Of a DNA stretch of 64,000 bases, positions 11,501-29,162 are shown piece by piece (the stretch's first letter is position 1; each line of letters starts with the position of its first letter). Position numbers and translations under genes: made by a program. The stretch is from the NCBI GenBank assembly GCA_964247055.1, contig OZ176050.1, forward strand, positions 9,858,001-9,922,000. Reading direction: 5' to 3'. Under the pieces are notes generated by a model. That model saw nothing but the letters and a program-made list of their open reading frames with translations. It did no database searches and was not told where the DNA came from. Origin of the DNA: Paragordius varius. Its lineage: Eukaryota > Nematomorpha.

Positions 11501-14268
11501 TAAAAACGCAATCCGACATTGTGTAATAATTTTAAATATATGCAAAATTTTGATATCGGCTAAATATATTTTTTAAAAAATGCATACTTTCAAAATTTAA
11601 TTTTTAGTAAAATTTTGTTGAAGCGCACTTCCTATGAGCATGATGGAAACAATATAAACGGTTGAGATGTTATACCATTTATATATATGATTCGATAATG
11701 CTAAACATTTTTCTCAGAATTAAAATACTCGTTAGTTTTCAAATTAATGGTAAATAAAAATTGTCTTTTTACAAAAATTCTCCAAAATTTGCTAGCAAAC
11801 GAACCTTTAAATTAAAATTCTTTACATATAGTAATGTTCAACATCATCGAATTATTTAGAAATTGGTTTTTATTATATCTTAAAGCGTTATACCTATTCG
11901 ATCATGCTTCAAAATAGTTTGAGTACCTCGAATTTATTTATTCAATAAGAAAATAAAAATTAAAGTTTAGGAAAAAAAATAATAATTTTTTAAATACGAA
12001 ATAAAGGTTATATCGTAATCATATGCCATATATAATAAATTTTATATAATATGTTACGGGAATAACAATTTTCCGTTTGATATTATAACTAAAAAACTTA
12101 CCTGATCGAACATTTATTGTATCATAAATTAATTTTACTAATTTAAATTTTGAGGCACCTCTTTTTGTGGAAGCCCTGAGTAAAGTCTGAATCTTACGGT
12201 TGAGTACGCGATTTATAGTTTGCCACTGCGCGAAAGGCTGCAATCCTAAGCGGTTTGACCGATCCAAAACCCAATTTTATAGTTTTTTACCGCAAAATGA
12301 ACCATTTCTTTACAAATTATGTGGTTATTTTTAAAGAGGGTACTATATTAAATTCTAAAATATTTTTTTTGAATAAATAAAAGGATTAAATATTATTTTT
12401 CATTTTAAAAAGCAGTACAAAAGTGGGCGCAGTACAGGCGCAGCTTTTTTCTGAAAACCCAGTACTGTACTGCGAAATACAGCCTATCTGGTCACATTAC
12501 ATTATGAAGCATGATGAAAACGATATAACGCTTCAAAATATAATATAACCCTATGTTGAACATTACTATAGGTAGAGAATTTTAATTTAAAGGTTTGTTT
12601 TCTTGCAAATTTTGGGGAATTTAAAAAAACACATTAATGAATGAGAAAAACCTATAGCATTATCCAATTATATATAAAGTGTTATAACATGTCAAACGCC
12701 CCAACAAAATTTTGTAATTAAATTTTTAAAAGTTTGCATTTACTTAAAAATATATTTAGTTGATATCAAAATTTAGCATATATTTAACTATTGCACAATG
12801 TGGAAATTTTTGTGTTTTCTTTAAGAGAACAATCCATTAAAGCCAAAAAATTTGGGACTTTCAGAGCCCACATCTAACAATTTAAAATTTATACAAATAT
12901 TATTTTGCTTTTTATATGCAGTTCATAGTATATTTTAGTGATATTTTTTGAAATAAAGCATTTAGTATTTGAAAAAAATTGCGCACCTTTTGCAATTTTA
13001 TACTGAGCACCTACCACAAAAGTGTAAATAACTTTTTTTAATAACTCGCAAAGGTTAAAGCACCATGATAATCGTGATATTTTCCTATCAGAATATAAAT
13101 TTTTCATCAGGATATTTTTTTGTGAAAACTGACCACACCGATGATTTTAAAACAGGCAATGTATGTTTTAATTTTGTACTGCGTCAAAGTTCAAAATATC
13201 TGGTCACATTAACCTAGTGGATACTAAAATGCATAGTTATATGTGTTAATTTATTACATAATGGCTTTAAAAGATCAAAAATACCTTAAACTTTGTTTTT
13301 ATCTTTAAAATTTCGAAATTATCAGCCTCGTAAAGAAAATAAATTAATATTGAGGAGATGGTAATTTTTAAAAAACAAAAAACTTAAAAATGGCTGTTTT
13401 GAGTGACATAAAAGCAATAAAAAAATGTTTTTAACTAAAAAACTTTCTTGTGTTCTCTTTTTTGGACTTTCATCACCATATAAACAAAGTTTGAGCTATT
13501 TTCATCTATTTTAAAAATAAAATAATTAAAAAAAATGCTCTCGCTTCGCGCGTTTGTCGCTCTTTGTGTCCAATATTAACTGTCGATGTAATACATATTA
13601 GTATGCATTTTATAGAGTTTTTATTACTCTTTCGAATGATATATTACAAATGGGCATTACTTGTATATTTTCAGAGAAAAACATTTTTAAGTAAAATTTT
13701 GATAAAGCATAATCAAAAAAATCAAATTATACAAAATTCCATCGAGTTATAATTTTTATTCCAGATTTACTGCTAAAATGATACTAAGTATCAGAAAACA
13801 CAAAAAACTCGAGTGGCAGAAAAATTTGTTTTCCAGTGTTATCATTATATACAATTATAAAAAATATATAGTTTTTTGAACGAGGCCTATTTTATAAAAA
13901 TGATGCGGCTCAATAATTTACTACCATTCGCAAATCTCCAAATTCATATTTTTTGAACTAATTAATAAAATAATTGACAGAATTTGGGGACAAAATTTAA
14001 CGTATTTAACCATAACTTTTTTTTAATTTTAACCCTAATTAAATTCTTATATTAAAATTATAGAGCAATTGGATGAAATTAGAAAGATTACATTAGCAAA
14101 GATTATCTGTCAAAATTCAGATAATATATTTGATACACAAAAAGATGTGTTTACGGTTCCAAGTCCAAGGTACATCATATTATTTATAAAACTTTGTTTT
14201 ATTTTAGGAATCCAATGTTGAGATGCGACGATATTAATGGTTTGGATATAAAGTATTGGATAGAATGA
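2518..14268 (+). CDS. Animal haem peroxidase (peroxinectin/peroxidasin-like), 5' incomplete
   Basis: Twelve exons join in phase: 2518-2718, 3148-3318, 3585-3746, 3897-3998, 6855-6989, 7605-7725, 7913-8125, 8185-8402, 8625-8793, 8890-9071, 14064-14169, 14208-14268 (TGA), giving about 612 residues. Family motifs appear in order: [20 protein letters not shown] (distal His preceded by the Asp that can ester-link haem), [25 protein letters not shown] (distal Arg and the second ester residue Glu), [16 protein letters not shown] (proximal His), [21 protein letters not shown] and a C-terminal RCDDINGLD. These are the residues of an active peroxidase, normally secreted or extracellular, that oxidises halides or phenols with H2O2. 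The N-terminus (signal peptide) was not found; the acceptor before 2518 is the first I can defend. The intron 9072-14063 is enlarged by transposons but all splice phases fit, so the gene looks functional. Subfamily is not resolved. Confidence 0.9.
4081..5993 (+). mobile_element. Helitron with internal tandem blocks, in a peroxidase intron
   Basis: It starts with TCTATATATTTATAAAAATG after an A and ends at a GC-rich hairpin (about 5961-5982) followed by CTAG and a T. A second identical 5' terminus begins at 5135, so this may be one Helitron inserted next to or into another, or an internal duplication. Blocks around the motif AAAACCGGTAGACCCATTC recur near 4131, 4650, 5186, 5690 and 5893. No coding capacity is seen; the ORFs here are repeats of the same non-coding block. 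Confidence 0.8.
10334..13211 (+). mobile_element. hAT element, family A, outer copy
   Basis: Terminal inverted repeats are TAATGTGACCAGATA and its complement at the right end. The flanking 8 bp are ACCTAGTT (10326-10333) and ACCTAGTG (13212-13219), one mismatch, as expected for hAT. The homologous position in the CACTA copy at 48006-49062 is uninterrupted (near 48636). It contains the inner copy at 11089-12499; without it the element is about 1.46 kb. No transposase is recognisable. Confidence 0.85.
11089..12499 (-). mobile_element. hAT element, family A, inner copy inserted in its own family
   Basis: Same terminal repeats as the outer copy but inverted, with a perfect 8-bp duplication CATTATGA at 11081-11088 and 12500-12507. 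It is 1411 bp, non-autonomous, and inserted into the outer copy in opposite orientation. The locus therefore carries two long inverted homologous arms. Confidence 0.88.
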
Positions 14269-14300
14269 TCATTAAACACATGAAATTTTATGCATTCATG

Positions 14301-14306
14301 AATAAA
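14301..14306 (+). promoter_or_regulatory. Polyadenylation signal of the peroxidase gene
   Basis: AATAAA lies 33 nt after the TGA of the last peroxidase exon, at a suitable distance for 3' end formation. Confidence 0.6.
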
Positions 14307-15871
14307 ATGTGATCAATTTTAGTATGCATGAGGTGTTACTATAAATGGGTTATTATTTTGTTTTCCACATGTATTTTGTTGTTTTTCAGTCTACATCCCA
14401 AGAAAACTCATAAAACTTCTCAAAAAGAAATTGTTAAATTATTTTAATTTTAGTGCGCACAGTATTTAAATGGTAGTATAACTGGTTCACTTTGTCCAAG
14501 TTATTGTAACAATACTTTGGTATTTGATGTTTAATGCTAGTTTTCCAATACATTTTTGCTGTTTAATCTAGTTCACGCTACAAAAAAATTTTACAGTAAA
14601 AACGACATCTTTGATGCGATTATCAATCAGATTAATCTAAAATTTCCAAATGGTTCCCTTTTTTTTAAAGCTTAGCTCATATTGAAAAAAATATTATCAA
14701 AGCAATTATAGCCAATCGATTAATCGATATAAACTACGATAAATTGGTATTTTTTTATTAGTAAGCTTTTGAATAATTTGATAAAATGACAATAATTTTT
14801 CTCTCAGTTAATACCAAGCGAAATCAATTCATTATGGGGTATTATGCAAAGCTCAGTATTTCCCATAAGACTCCTGCTTTGGAATTCAAATATTTCTCCA
14901 CAGATTTTAGGGTTGTGCGGTCCCTATATATATGCCCTAAAAGAAATGAAATATTTTATTGGAAAAGGTTTGAACCCGATAATAATATGTTTTATTTAAA
15001 ATTATATTTCGGCCATTCTATATAAAAATATTTTGAAACAGATTGGGACACATTCATACATTTGCGCAAATATAAAAATATTAAATTATCCAAATTTTTT
15101 TAAAATGGCTGTTATTTAATTAATTTTTAAAAAATAAGGATATCAACATTTTTAACAACCAGCTAACAACTTTTAATTAGGGTTTTTTAAATATTATGAG
15201 CGCATATATATATATATATATATTTGACTTTAAATAAAATAATATTTCTCATCATAATATGGACAATAGGAAATGTTATGAGGTATCCTATAATAGTTCC
15301 TGCTAAGCAATGAAATTATTCACAAATACTTATAACTTTGGTTTTTCCGGGTGTTCATAAAAAATTATAATTTCAACCTAAATGACTAATTTGATATCAT
15401 GAAATGTGCAATCCTCTATATATTGCGCTTATTGTTATATTAATATGAAATCAATTTATAAATAAAAATAATCTGGGTCAATATTTGCCACATATTTAAA
15501 TAATTATTAGAAATGACATAAGTATGAGCTTATCTTAAAATAAAAAAATATAAAAATTTAAAATCTTTTTTCAATGATAATTGTATTTCAGCCTAAACTT
15601 TCCTAAAAAGATAATTGTTGTTTATTTTTTATTCTTATATATGAGTATTACCCAAATATATGGCCAAACTGTTACCAATATTATTTAAAACCCAAAAAAT
15701 TTTATTCGACCCTTAATATTATAATAAATTATTTGATTAAAATTTATTCAACAAATAGTGATAAATTAATATTTAGAAAAACTGAGTTGGCTTCAGAATT
15801 ATTTTTTATCCCTAAATCTCATCAATTTTGCTTTGGATTTCCATCGCATTTTTTTTCCCATTTCTATCACA
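14307..15871. other. Non-coding spacer between peroxidase and the next gene
   Basis: It is AT-rich with a short (TA)n run near 15210. One ORF at 14786-15025 has no recognisable domain and no matching splice partners, so it is not called. No element ends were found. Confidence 0.4.
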
Positions 15872-16293
15872 ATGAAACCATTAAAACGCAAAAATTTGGT
15901 ATACGATGACAAAAGGCATTATATTTATATCATGAACCCAGGAGAGGTAAAAAAATTTATGTTCTTTTTGTAAGATCAAAATTGACTTTAAACGATATGG
16001 CTTAATGTTTTTGCATAAATATTATATATAGATAGTATAAATATAATTAAATGAATTTCAGTAAATGCCGTGTTTTAAATGTAAGGAAACAGTTTTATCT
16101 ACTTAATAAATTTTGTAGGGAAGAAATTTTTAGCAATTAAACCAAATTTCACTGGACCATCTTCACAATAATTCTGATTGAAATTTATGACATATTAAAT
16201 ATAAAAACGACTTATTATAGAAATGATTTTCGATAATTACCGGGATATTAGATTAAAAGCTTTAATTATTTTAAACCGATTTGAGGGTGATCC

Positions 16294-16334
<41 letters not shown>

Positions 16335-16987
16335 CGTGATTGATTTTACGTTGGCATAACTAGGTGATCGCAATCGATGCTGGACCTAACAATCTCAGCT
16401 ATAGTAACCTAATTGACCTTACACCTTATTATTACGTTTGTCAAGCTATTCAGGATTATTTCAATATTTTTACATTTGATCGGATAAAAAACACGTATTC
16501 AGTTATAAGTATATCTATAGTGAAGAAATGTCAGGTAAATTTAATTTAACGCAATCCGATAAAATGTCTCTGATTCAAGCGGCCAAAGAGTTGGAGAAAG
16601 CTTGTGGATTGTTACGCGATCAACGCAAAGGTTTAATATATGAAAGTTTTCGCATAATTTTAAATAAAATATATCTGTGTATACATGCATTTAAAAAATA
16701 TAGGTTTGCATTTAACTCGGTTTGTTAGGACGGGTCCTTCTTCTCGCATTTGGAGTTACATAGATAATAATTTAACAATCATTACTCAAAGTTCATTTAA
16801 TAATTATTACGCAACTGGTTGGTCTATGGCCATATCATATGGTTTAATAAATAATAAGGTAAAAACGGGTACGAAAAAAATCGTCGTCGCTGATGAAGAT
16901 AAATGGTTTGAGGGCATGGATCCTTATGTAGTTTCACAACTTAAAATGTATGGAGTTAGACGCGTTGATGATTTAAAACCCCAGTAA
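15872..16987 (+). CDS. Unrecognised 199-residue protein, four exons
   Basis: Exons 15872-15946, 16364-16494, 16521-16630 and 16704-16987 join with matching phases into exactly 600 nt (ATG to TAA). The intron 16495-16520 is only 26 nt; it is needed to link the frame reading DRIKN to the frame reading EEMSGKFNLTQSDK. The first residues are MKPLKRKNLVYDD. A basic middle segment (ELEKACGLLRDQRKGLHLTR) is predicted helical, and the C-terminal exon reads KIVVADEDKWFEGMDPYVV then MYGVRRVDDLKPQ. No signal peptide or membrane segment is obvious. I do not recognise the family and assign no function. The coding-like composition of the last exon and the phase agreement are the support. Extra 5' exons cannot be excluded. 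Confidence 0.65.
16302..16331. repeat. (TA)n microsatellite
   Basis: Pure alternating TA run inside the first intron of the unrecognised gene, ending about 30 nt before its second exon. Confidence 0.9.
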
Positions 16988-17910
16988 AATTTTACATACA
17001 CACACATTAAGGGCTTAATTAACCCTATTAATATTAGTTTATAGATAGCTAATTATGGGTTATATATGTTATATATTTTTATCTAGTGTGATTCATACGA
17101 TTGCGTTGTACGAGGATGGCAAAAGTTTTTTGTGAAATACCATTATTTTCATACGATTTGTATAATATAATGAATATTCTAATTTGTATTTATTTTTTGT
17201 TTATAATCTTTTTTTTAAAACAATTTTGATTCGCATAAAATTTTCAAAAGCCTGAAATTATTAATTTTATGATTTAAAACCAAAAAAAATAATTAGCCTT
17301 TCTTATTATTTACGATTTTGGACTTTTGGTTTAAATGCCATAAAATGAGTTATTTAATGTAGCCTTAGCTGAACCGTTGTTAATTTTAGGGAATTTAAAA
17401 ATAAGCAATATTTGGCTGAATATACACATATAAAATTTATTCAAAAAAGTAAAAATTTATTCCAATTATTTGATAATGGAAAATATTTTAAAATTTATAA
17501 AATTCAAGATAAAAATTTGTCTAAAATTGTTTAATAAATTAGAATTGTATATAAAAAATGATGATGTATATAAAATTATTTGCATAAAAAATGTCACGAC
17601 ATATGAAATGCACATAAACGATTGCATAAATAGCTATTAACATATTAACTAAACCATCCAATTTTTTTTAAAAAAATGCACGTAAATGCCTTGTTTAAAT
17701 CAATGCCCTCCTTTTGATTTTTAGCATCCATTTAAATAATTTCTCACATAAAATTTGTCTAATTTTAAAAATATATCGTATAATTATTGCTAGATGGATA
17801 TTATATAAATATCGTAAAAAAGTTATGAAAAAACAAATGCATTAAAAATATTAAGTAGCACATTTATATGGCATAGGGGTATGTGAGGACGGACATTTCA
17901 TTACATTCCA
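16988..17910. other. Spacer between two convergent genes
   Basis: Very AT-rich sequence between the 3' ends of the unrecognised gene and the YAP gene. No exon, RNA gene or element terminus is visible; both 3' UTRs should lie here. Confidence 0.4.
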
Positions 17911-24949
<7,039 letters not shown>

Positions 24950-25189
24950 CTCATGCGTTTTTAACGGTTGACCATGTGTTTGAATGTTATGCAAGCCTCA
25001 TATTTTTAGGGATCCAAAATAAACTTGGAAAAAAAACATGCAAGTACTAATATAAATTCCATTTATATTATAAAGATTATATATTTTATTAAAAACAATA
25101 ATAGTTCTTAACTTAATTATCTTTAAAATTTTAATATAAAAATTTATTTTGGCCTTTTGTCCCACAGGTTACAATTTGTATAATAAATA

Positions 25190-26262
25190 ATTTAAACGTA
25201 ATTTGTGTATATAGTGACACAGTGCACATAAAAAATATCCTAATAAAAATATATCCTGATTAGAAAATGAGTCAGGAATGGGACCTTTAGTTATGGCCTT
25301 ACGATTAATTTAAATTTGTTTAAATTTTTATGGCGATTGCTCCATGTCAGAAAATAAAAAAATGTGTATATTTCTTAATTGCTAAAGCTGCTTCATCGTA
25401 AAATATACCAATAAAATATAAATAAATTATAAAAAAAAATGTAAAATATTTATAAAAAAAAATATGATGTGGGCTCTGAAATCCCAAATTTTTTTGCTCT
25501 TCTCAAATGAGGTTTTATGGAATAAAAACTAATATATGGATTTTGATATAACCTTAAATTATTTTTAATATAATGCACAATTGTTAGCTAAATTTTGCTG
25601 AAGCGTACTTCATACTATTTTTATAATGGAAACGGTATGATACGCTTAAAAATATTATAAAAAATAAAAACATTTATCTTATGTTATTTAATGCGGAACA
25701 TTTTTATATCAGAATTTTAATTAACATATTGGCTCGTCTTTACATTTATGTTTGACAACGATTCACGAAAATTACAAAAAACTCAAATTTTATCGAATTT
25801 TATGGAAGTGTTTTTGAAAAATCTTTAAGCGTTTTTATAACGTTTTAATGCCTCGAAATAGTATAAATCACGCTCAATTTTCCTAAAAATTAAATTTTTT
25901 AAAAAGTATGTATAAAAAATAATTTAACAATCAAATTTTTTATATATACTTAAAAATATATAGCAGAATCCCTGCATTTTTGGGTCTATTTTAAGAGAAT
26001 TATCTCATTAGAAAAAAATGGGATATTCAGAAGCCACACCTGAAATAAATTTTTTATAATATATTGTTGTGCTTTTGATATATAGTTTATGATATATTTT
26101 AGTGAAATGAAACAATTTCACAAAATATGTTTAACAAAATGTGGGAAATTTTCCTTTCAGTATTAACAATTACCTTAAAATTGATAAAAAAATTAAATCA
26201 CTCCTAACAGCAAAAACTAACCATAATAATTTTGATATACTTTGCTATCAGAATACATATAT
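25190..26262. repeat. Diverged palindromic repeat related to hAT family A
   Basis: A segment near 25470 (GGGCTCTGAAATCCCAAATT) reappears inverted near 26010 (GGGATATTCAGAAGCC). Both resemble internal sequence of family A near 11455 and 12850. The two arms form an imperfect inverted repeat centred near 25750. No intact ends or target duplication were found, so it is old. Confidence 0.5.
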
Positions 26263-27307
26263 ATACCATTTACAATTTAAATTCACCCTTGAACAATTCA
26301 AATTCACCCTCGAACAATTCAAATTCACCATCAATTAAAATATATGTTTTTTAGGATTAAAAATTACCTATATTTTTGTATATTTTTAAAAAATAAATTT
26401 TGTTTTAAATTAAAATAATACTGAAAAAAATAATAAACTGTGCCAAAAAATATATTTCATATTAACACTTCGATTCAAATTGGGGTATCTAAATACCCCA
26501 GACTAAATTTTAATTAATGTTTTTAAAAAACTACTGAAGGAAACCGTCCCAATTTAAATTTATGCTTCTATCCTGATAAAAATTATATAAAAATGCCAAA
26601 ATATCGTGAAAAAATTTTGTTTTGAAAAAAAAGTTCCATCTCAAATTACTTCGCCGCCATTTTTATTGTGCAAAATTTTTGCAAAATATCGTCTTCAATT
26701 AAATTTAAGTGTAAAACTAAAGCTAATTTTTTAAAATCACATCTAACATTGATAGAAATAGAAAAAGCGGTTTATTTTGTATTAATTTTAATTTTACAAT
26801 TTGACACATGTGAGTTGACGAAATATTTACCTTTCGGTTTTAGCTTAAGGGTACGAGCTCGTTTGATGGATAACATCCTCAAAGAAACCAACCAATCATT
26901 ATCCGAACTAAACACCAAAACCGGAAATCGCAGTGAATGGAGAAGCTTTATTTTCAATGTTGCAGTTAGTCGGAATCGACTTTAGCTAACAACAACAACA
27001 ACAAGTAATATCGAGTATTTTTGAATAAAATTTTTTATATTTTGGTTTATTAATTATAAGTGTAATTTTGCCATGGTTTCGCTTCCTTCCATACTTTTTA
27101 AAGTATTTTATTTTAAACAGGCCTGGGGTATCCAACTACCCCAATTTGAATCGAAGGACTAAAATGAGTGTGTTGTATCCAAGTGTTAATAATGAGTTAG
27201 AGTTCGAAAACACACAATTTATTTTTAGGGTGAATTGTTCAAGGGTGAATTTGTATTGTTCGAGGGTGAATTTGTATTGTTCAAGGGTGAATTTGAACTG
27301 TATATGG

Positions 27308-27310
<3 letters not shown>
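26263..27310. mobile_element. Family D element split by a family E insertion
   Basis: Starts ATACCATTTACAATTTAAAT and ends GAACTGTATATGGTAT, with CACCCTTGAA-type tandem units inside both ends. The middle is occupied by family E (26466-27185). The sequence around the insertion (ATTTCATA-TTAA-TAATGAG) matches the uninterrupted copy at 18472-18790. A (TA)n run follows directly (27313-27351). Confidence 0.8.
26466..27185 (+). mobile_element. Family E, piggyBac-like non-autonomous element in family D
   Basis: Flanked by TTAA at 26462-26465 and 27186-27189. The ends read CACTTCGATTCAAATTGGGG and, inward from the right, CACTTGGATACAACACACTC; inner repeats contain GGGGTATCTAAATACCCC. The TTAA duplication is diagnostic of piggyBac. 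No transposase frame is present; short ORFs inside it are not genes. Confidence 0.8.

Positions 27311-27312
<2 letters not shown>

Positions 27313-27351
<39 letters not shown>
27313..27351. repeat. (TA)n microsatellite next to family D
   Basis: TA run directly abutting the right end of the family D copy, as at 18788. Confidence 0.9.
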
Positions 27352-27356
<5 letters not shown>

Positions 27357-27469
27357 AAAAGAAGTAGCTAGCATCCTCCAATAAATTTTTATTTAGTATT
27401 ATTTTCTTATTTTTTAATATGAAGCAGTTATTACTAAATTATATTTATTAAATTACTGTAATGTCCAAA

Positions 27470-28480
27470 AAATAACCTGCTGAAATATATATATTAATAG
27501 CAAAATATATCATTATACTGGTGCTAAAGTTGCTTAGACTTTTTGTGGTAAGTGCGCCATAAGAAAATGGCATACTTTGCGAACATTTTTATAGATAATT
27601 TTTTTTAATGAAAGGCTTTATGCTTTATTCCAAAAAATATCACTAAACCAAAACTCACTTTAAGAACATTTTTTTAAGAAATTTTAATTTTCAGACGTGG
27701 GCCCCGAAAATCCTAAATTTTATTGCACTTCAAAAATAGGCTAGTTTTCTTAAACACCGCAAAAATGCCGGAATTGCTAGAGTAAAGTTCAAAATTATAA
27801 ATACACTTAATGATAATTAAAAACACTCTTTCGACTTTATTCGATTTGTATTTATATTAAAATTCCCAACATTTTGTAAGTATACGAACTTGTAAATTGA
27901 AATGAAAAAGAAATGGTCAGCATCTTCAAATTATTAAGAAATTTATTTTTATAAAATCTAAAAGCGTTTCATACCGTTTGACTCATGTCTCGAAAAAGTA
28001 TGAACTACGCTTCAACATAAAGAATGCATTTTTTTAAAAAAATAATTTTTTATGTCAAAATTTAGCATATGATTATAGATTTTATCGCTCAATCCCGGTA
28101 TTTTTGCCTTTTTTTGAAAAGAACTAGCATATTTTAGGGATTAAAAAATGGGATTTTCGGAGCAGATATTTAAAAACTAATTCAAAAAAATTGGTTGCTT
28201 TTTATGTGTTATTCATGATATATTTTAATGATGTTATTTGGAATGTAGCTTTCACCAAAAAAATATTATTGCAAAAAATATGCTCAAATTTGCCATTTTT
28301 AGATCTCATTTACCACAAGAGTATAATTTTTCTATATTACTCCTAAGGGCCAAAATTAAAAGCACCATGATAAAATTAATACATTTTACTATCAGAACAT
28401 ATATTTCAACAGATTATTTTTTTAAACCCCCGATTTTGGACGCAGTGCATATGTCTAGAAATTTCTCAGGATGGATATGA
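27470..28480. repeat. Second diverged palindromic repeat related to family A
   Basis: The block near 27690 (GACGTGGGCCCCGAAAATCC) recurs inverted near 28150 (GGGATTTTCGGAGCAG). The flanking 350 bp also pair (for example the CACTAAAC region near 27640 with 28225). An imperfect fold-back of about 1 kb centred near 27950; no clear ends. Confidence 0.5.
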
Positions 28481-29162
28481 TTTTTTAAAAAAATTCCTAC
28501 CGTTAACGGCCGCCTGATTTAAGAGGAGAGATTAACTACAAAACCTTAAATATAACAGTAGCTATGTTACCTTGTCGTTGTAAAATATATATCTTCTAAT
28601 AATATGAATATGCCTACCCTTTCGGAAAATTGCTCCTAAGCCAATACTTGCTCATAAACTTTATTATCGAGGGAAACAAGGAAGAAAGAAGAGACTGCTT
28701 CAAAAAACGACTCTATCTTTGGAAATTTAGACCTGCATGGTTGAAGCTGCTTAAAAATTAATAATTACTCGAAAAACCTATTTAACGTTTGTAACGTGCA
28801 TCAAACATATTATTTGGGGACCTCTATTTTTCCAAAATATTCTTGGAGGGTCGAAAAATGAACTAATTTAAAATAGTGGTTTAATAACCCTCGGCGGTAA
28901 TATAAATAATATTTTCCAGGAATTTTAAGGGCTTAAAACCTTTTTGAAATGTCTCAAAGCGGACATTCTAGGTGTTTTACTGATTAATAAAATTTTGTAT
29001 TTATATTATGAGACTAGTAGATGCTTAGAATATTATGTATATAAGTTTATTATGACTTTAATTGCATATATAAAAATTCAATAATATATATATATATATA
29101 TATAATAAAACATACATCACTCTGATTTGTTATTCCCTTCAACAACTTCATTTGTATAAAAC
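28481..29162. other. Upstream region of CCT4
   Basis: No coding or element structure recognised apart from a short (TA)n run near 29084-29103. The CCT4 promoter should lie here; no reliable core element was identified. Confidence 0.35.

Larger units (their letters stand above)
9844..13838 (-). mobile_element. CACTA-like DNA transposon, interrupted by nested hAT copies
   Basis: The left end is CACTAGACAACTAATTAAAA; the right end read inward is CACTGGAAAACAAATTTTTC. TTA lies on both sides (9841-9843 and 13839-13841), fitting a 3-bp target duplication. The copy at 48006-49062 is the same element in the opposite orientation. Removing the hAT insertion leaves about 1.1 kb, close to the 1057 bp of the other copy. 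No transposase is visible, so it is non-autonomous. It lies wholly within a peroxidase intron. CACTA (CMC) assignment rests on the end sequence and duplication length. Confidence 0.8.

Noticed and set aside
9827-13107. ORFs of 64-111 residues
   Set aside because: All lie within or across the CACTA and hAT family A elements, some on both strands, with no transposase motif.
14786-15025. 79-residue ORF between the peroxidase and the unknown gene
   Set aside because: It could be an extra exon, but no phase-compatible splice link to 15872 could be shown and no family is recognised.
26141-26985. ORFs at 26141-26338 and 26668-26985
   Set aside because: They lie within family D and family E non-coding elements.
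27068-27381. ORFs on both strands with long Tyr-Ile runs
   Set aside because: The run is translation of a (TA)n microsatellite next to family D; both strands give the same pattern.
28238-28480. 80-residue ORF
   Set aside because: It is in a degraded palindromic repeat and has no domain.
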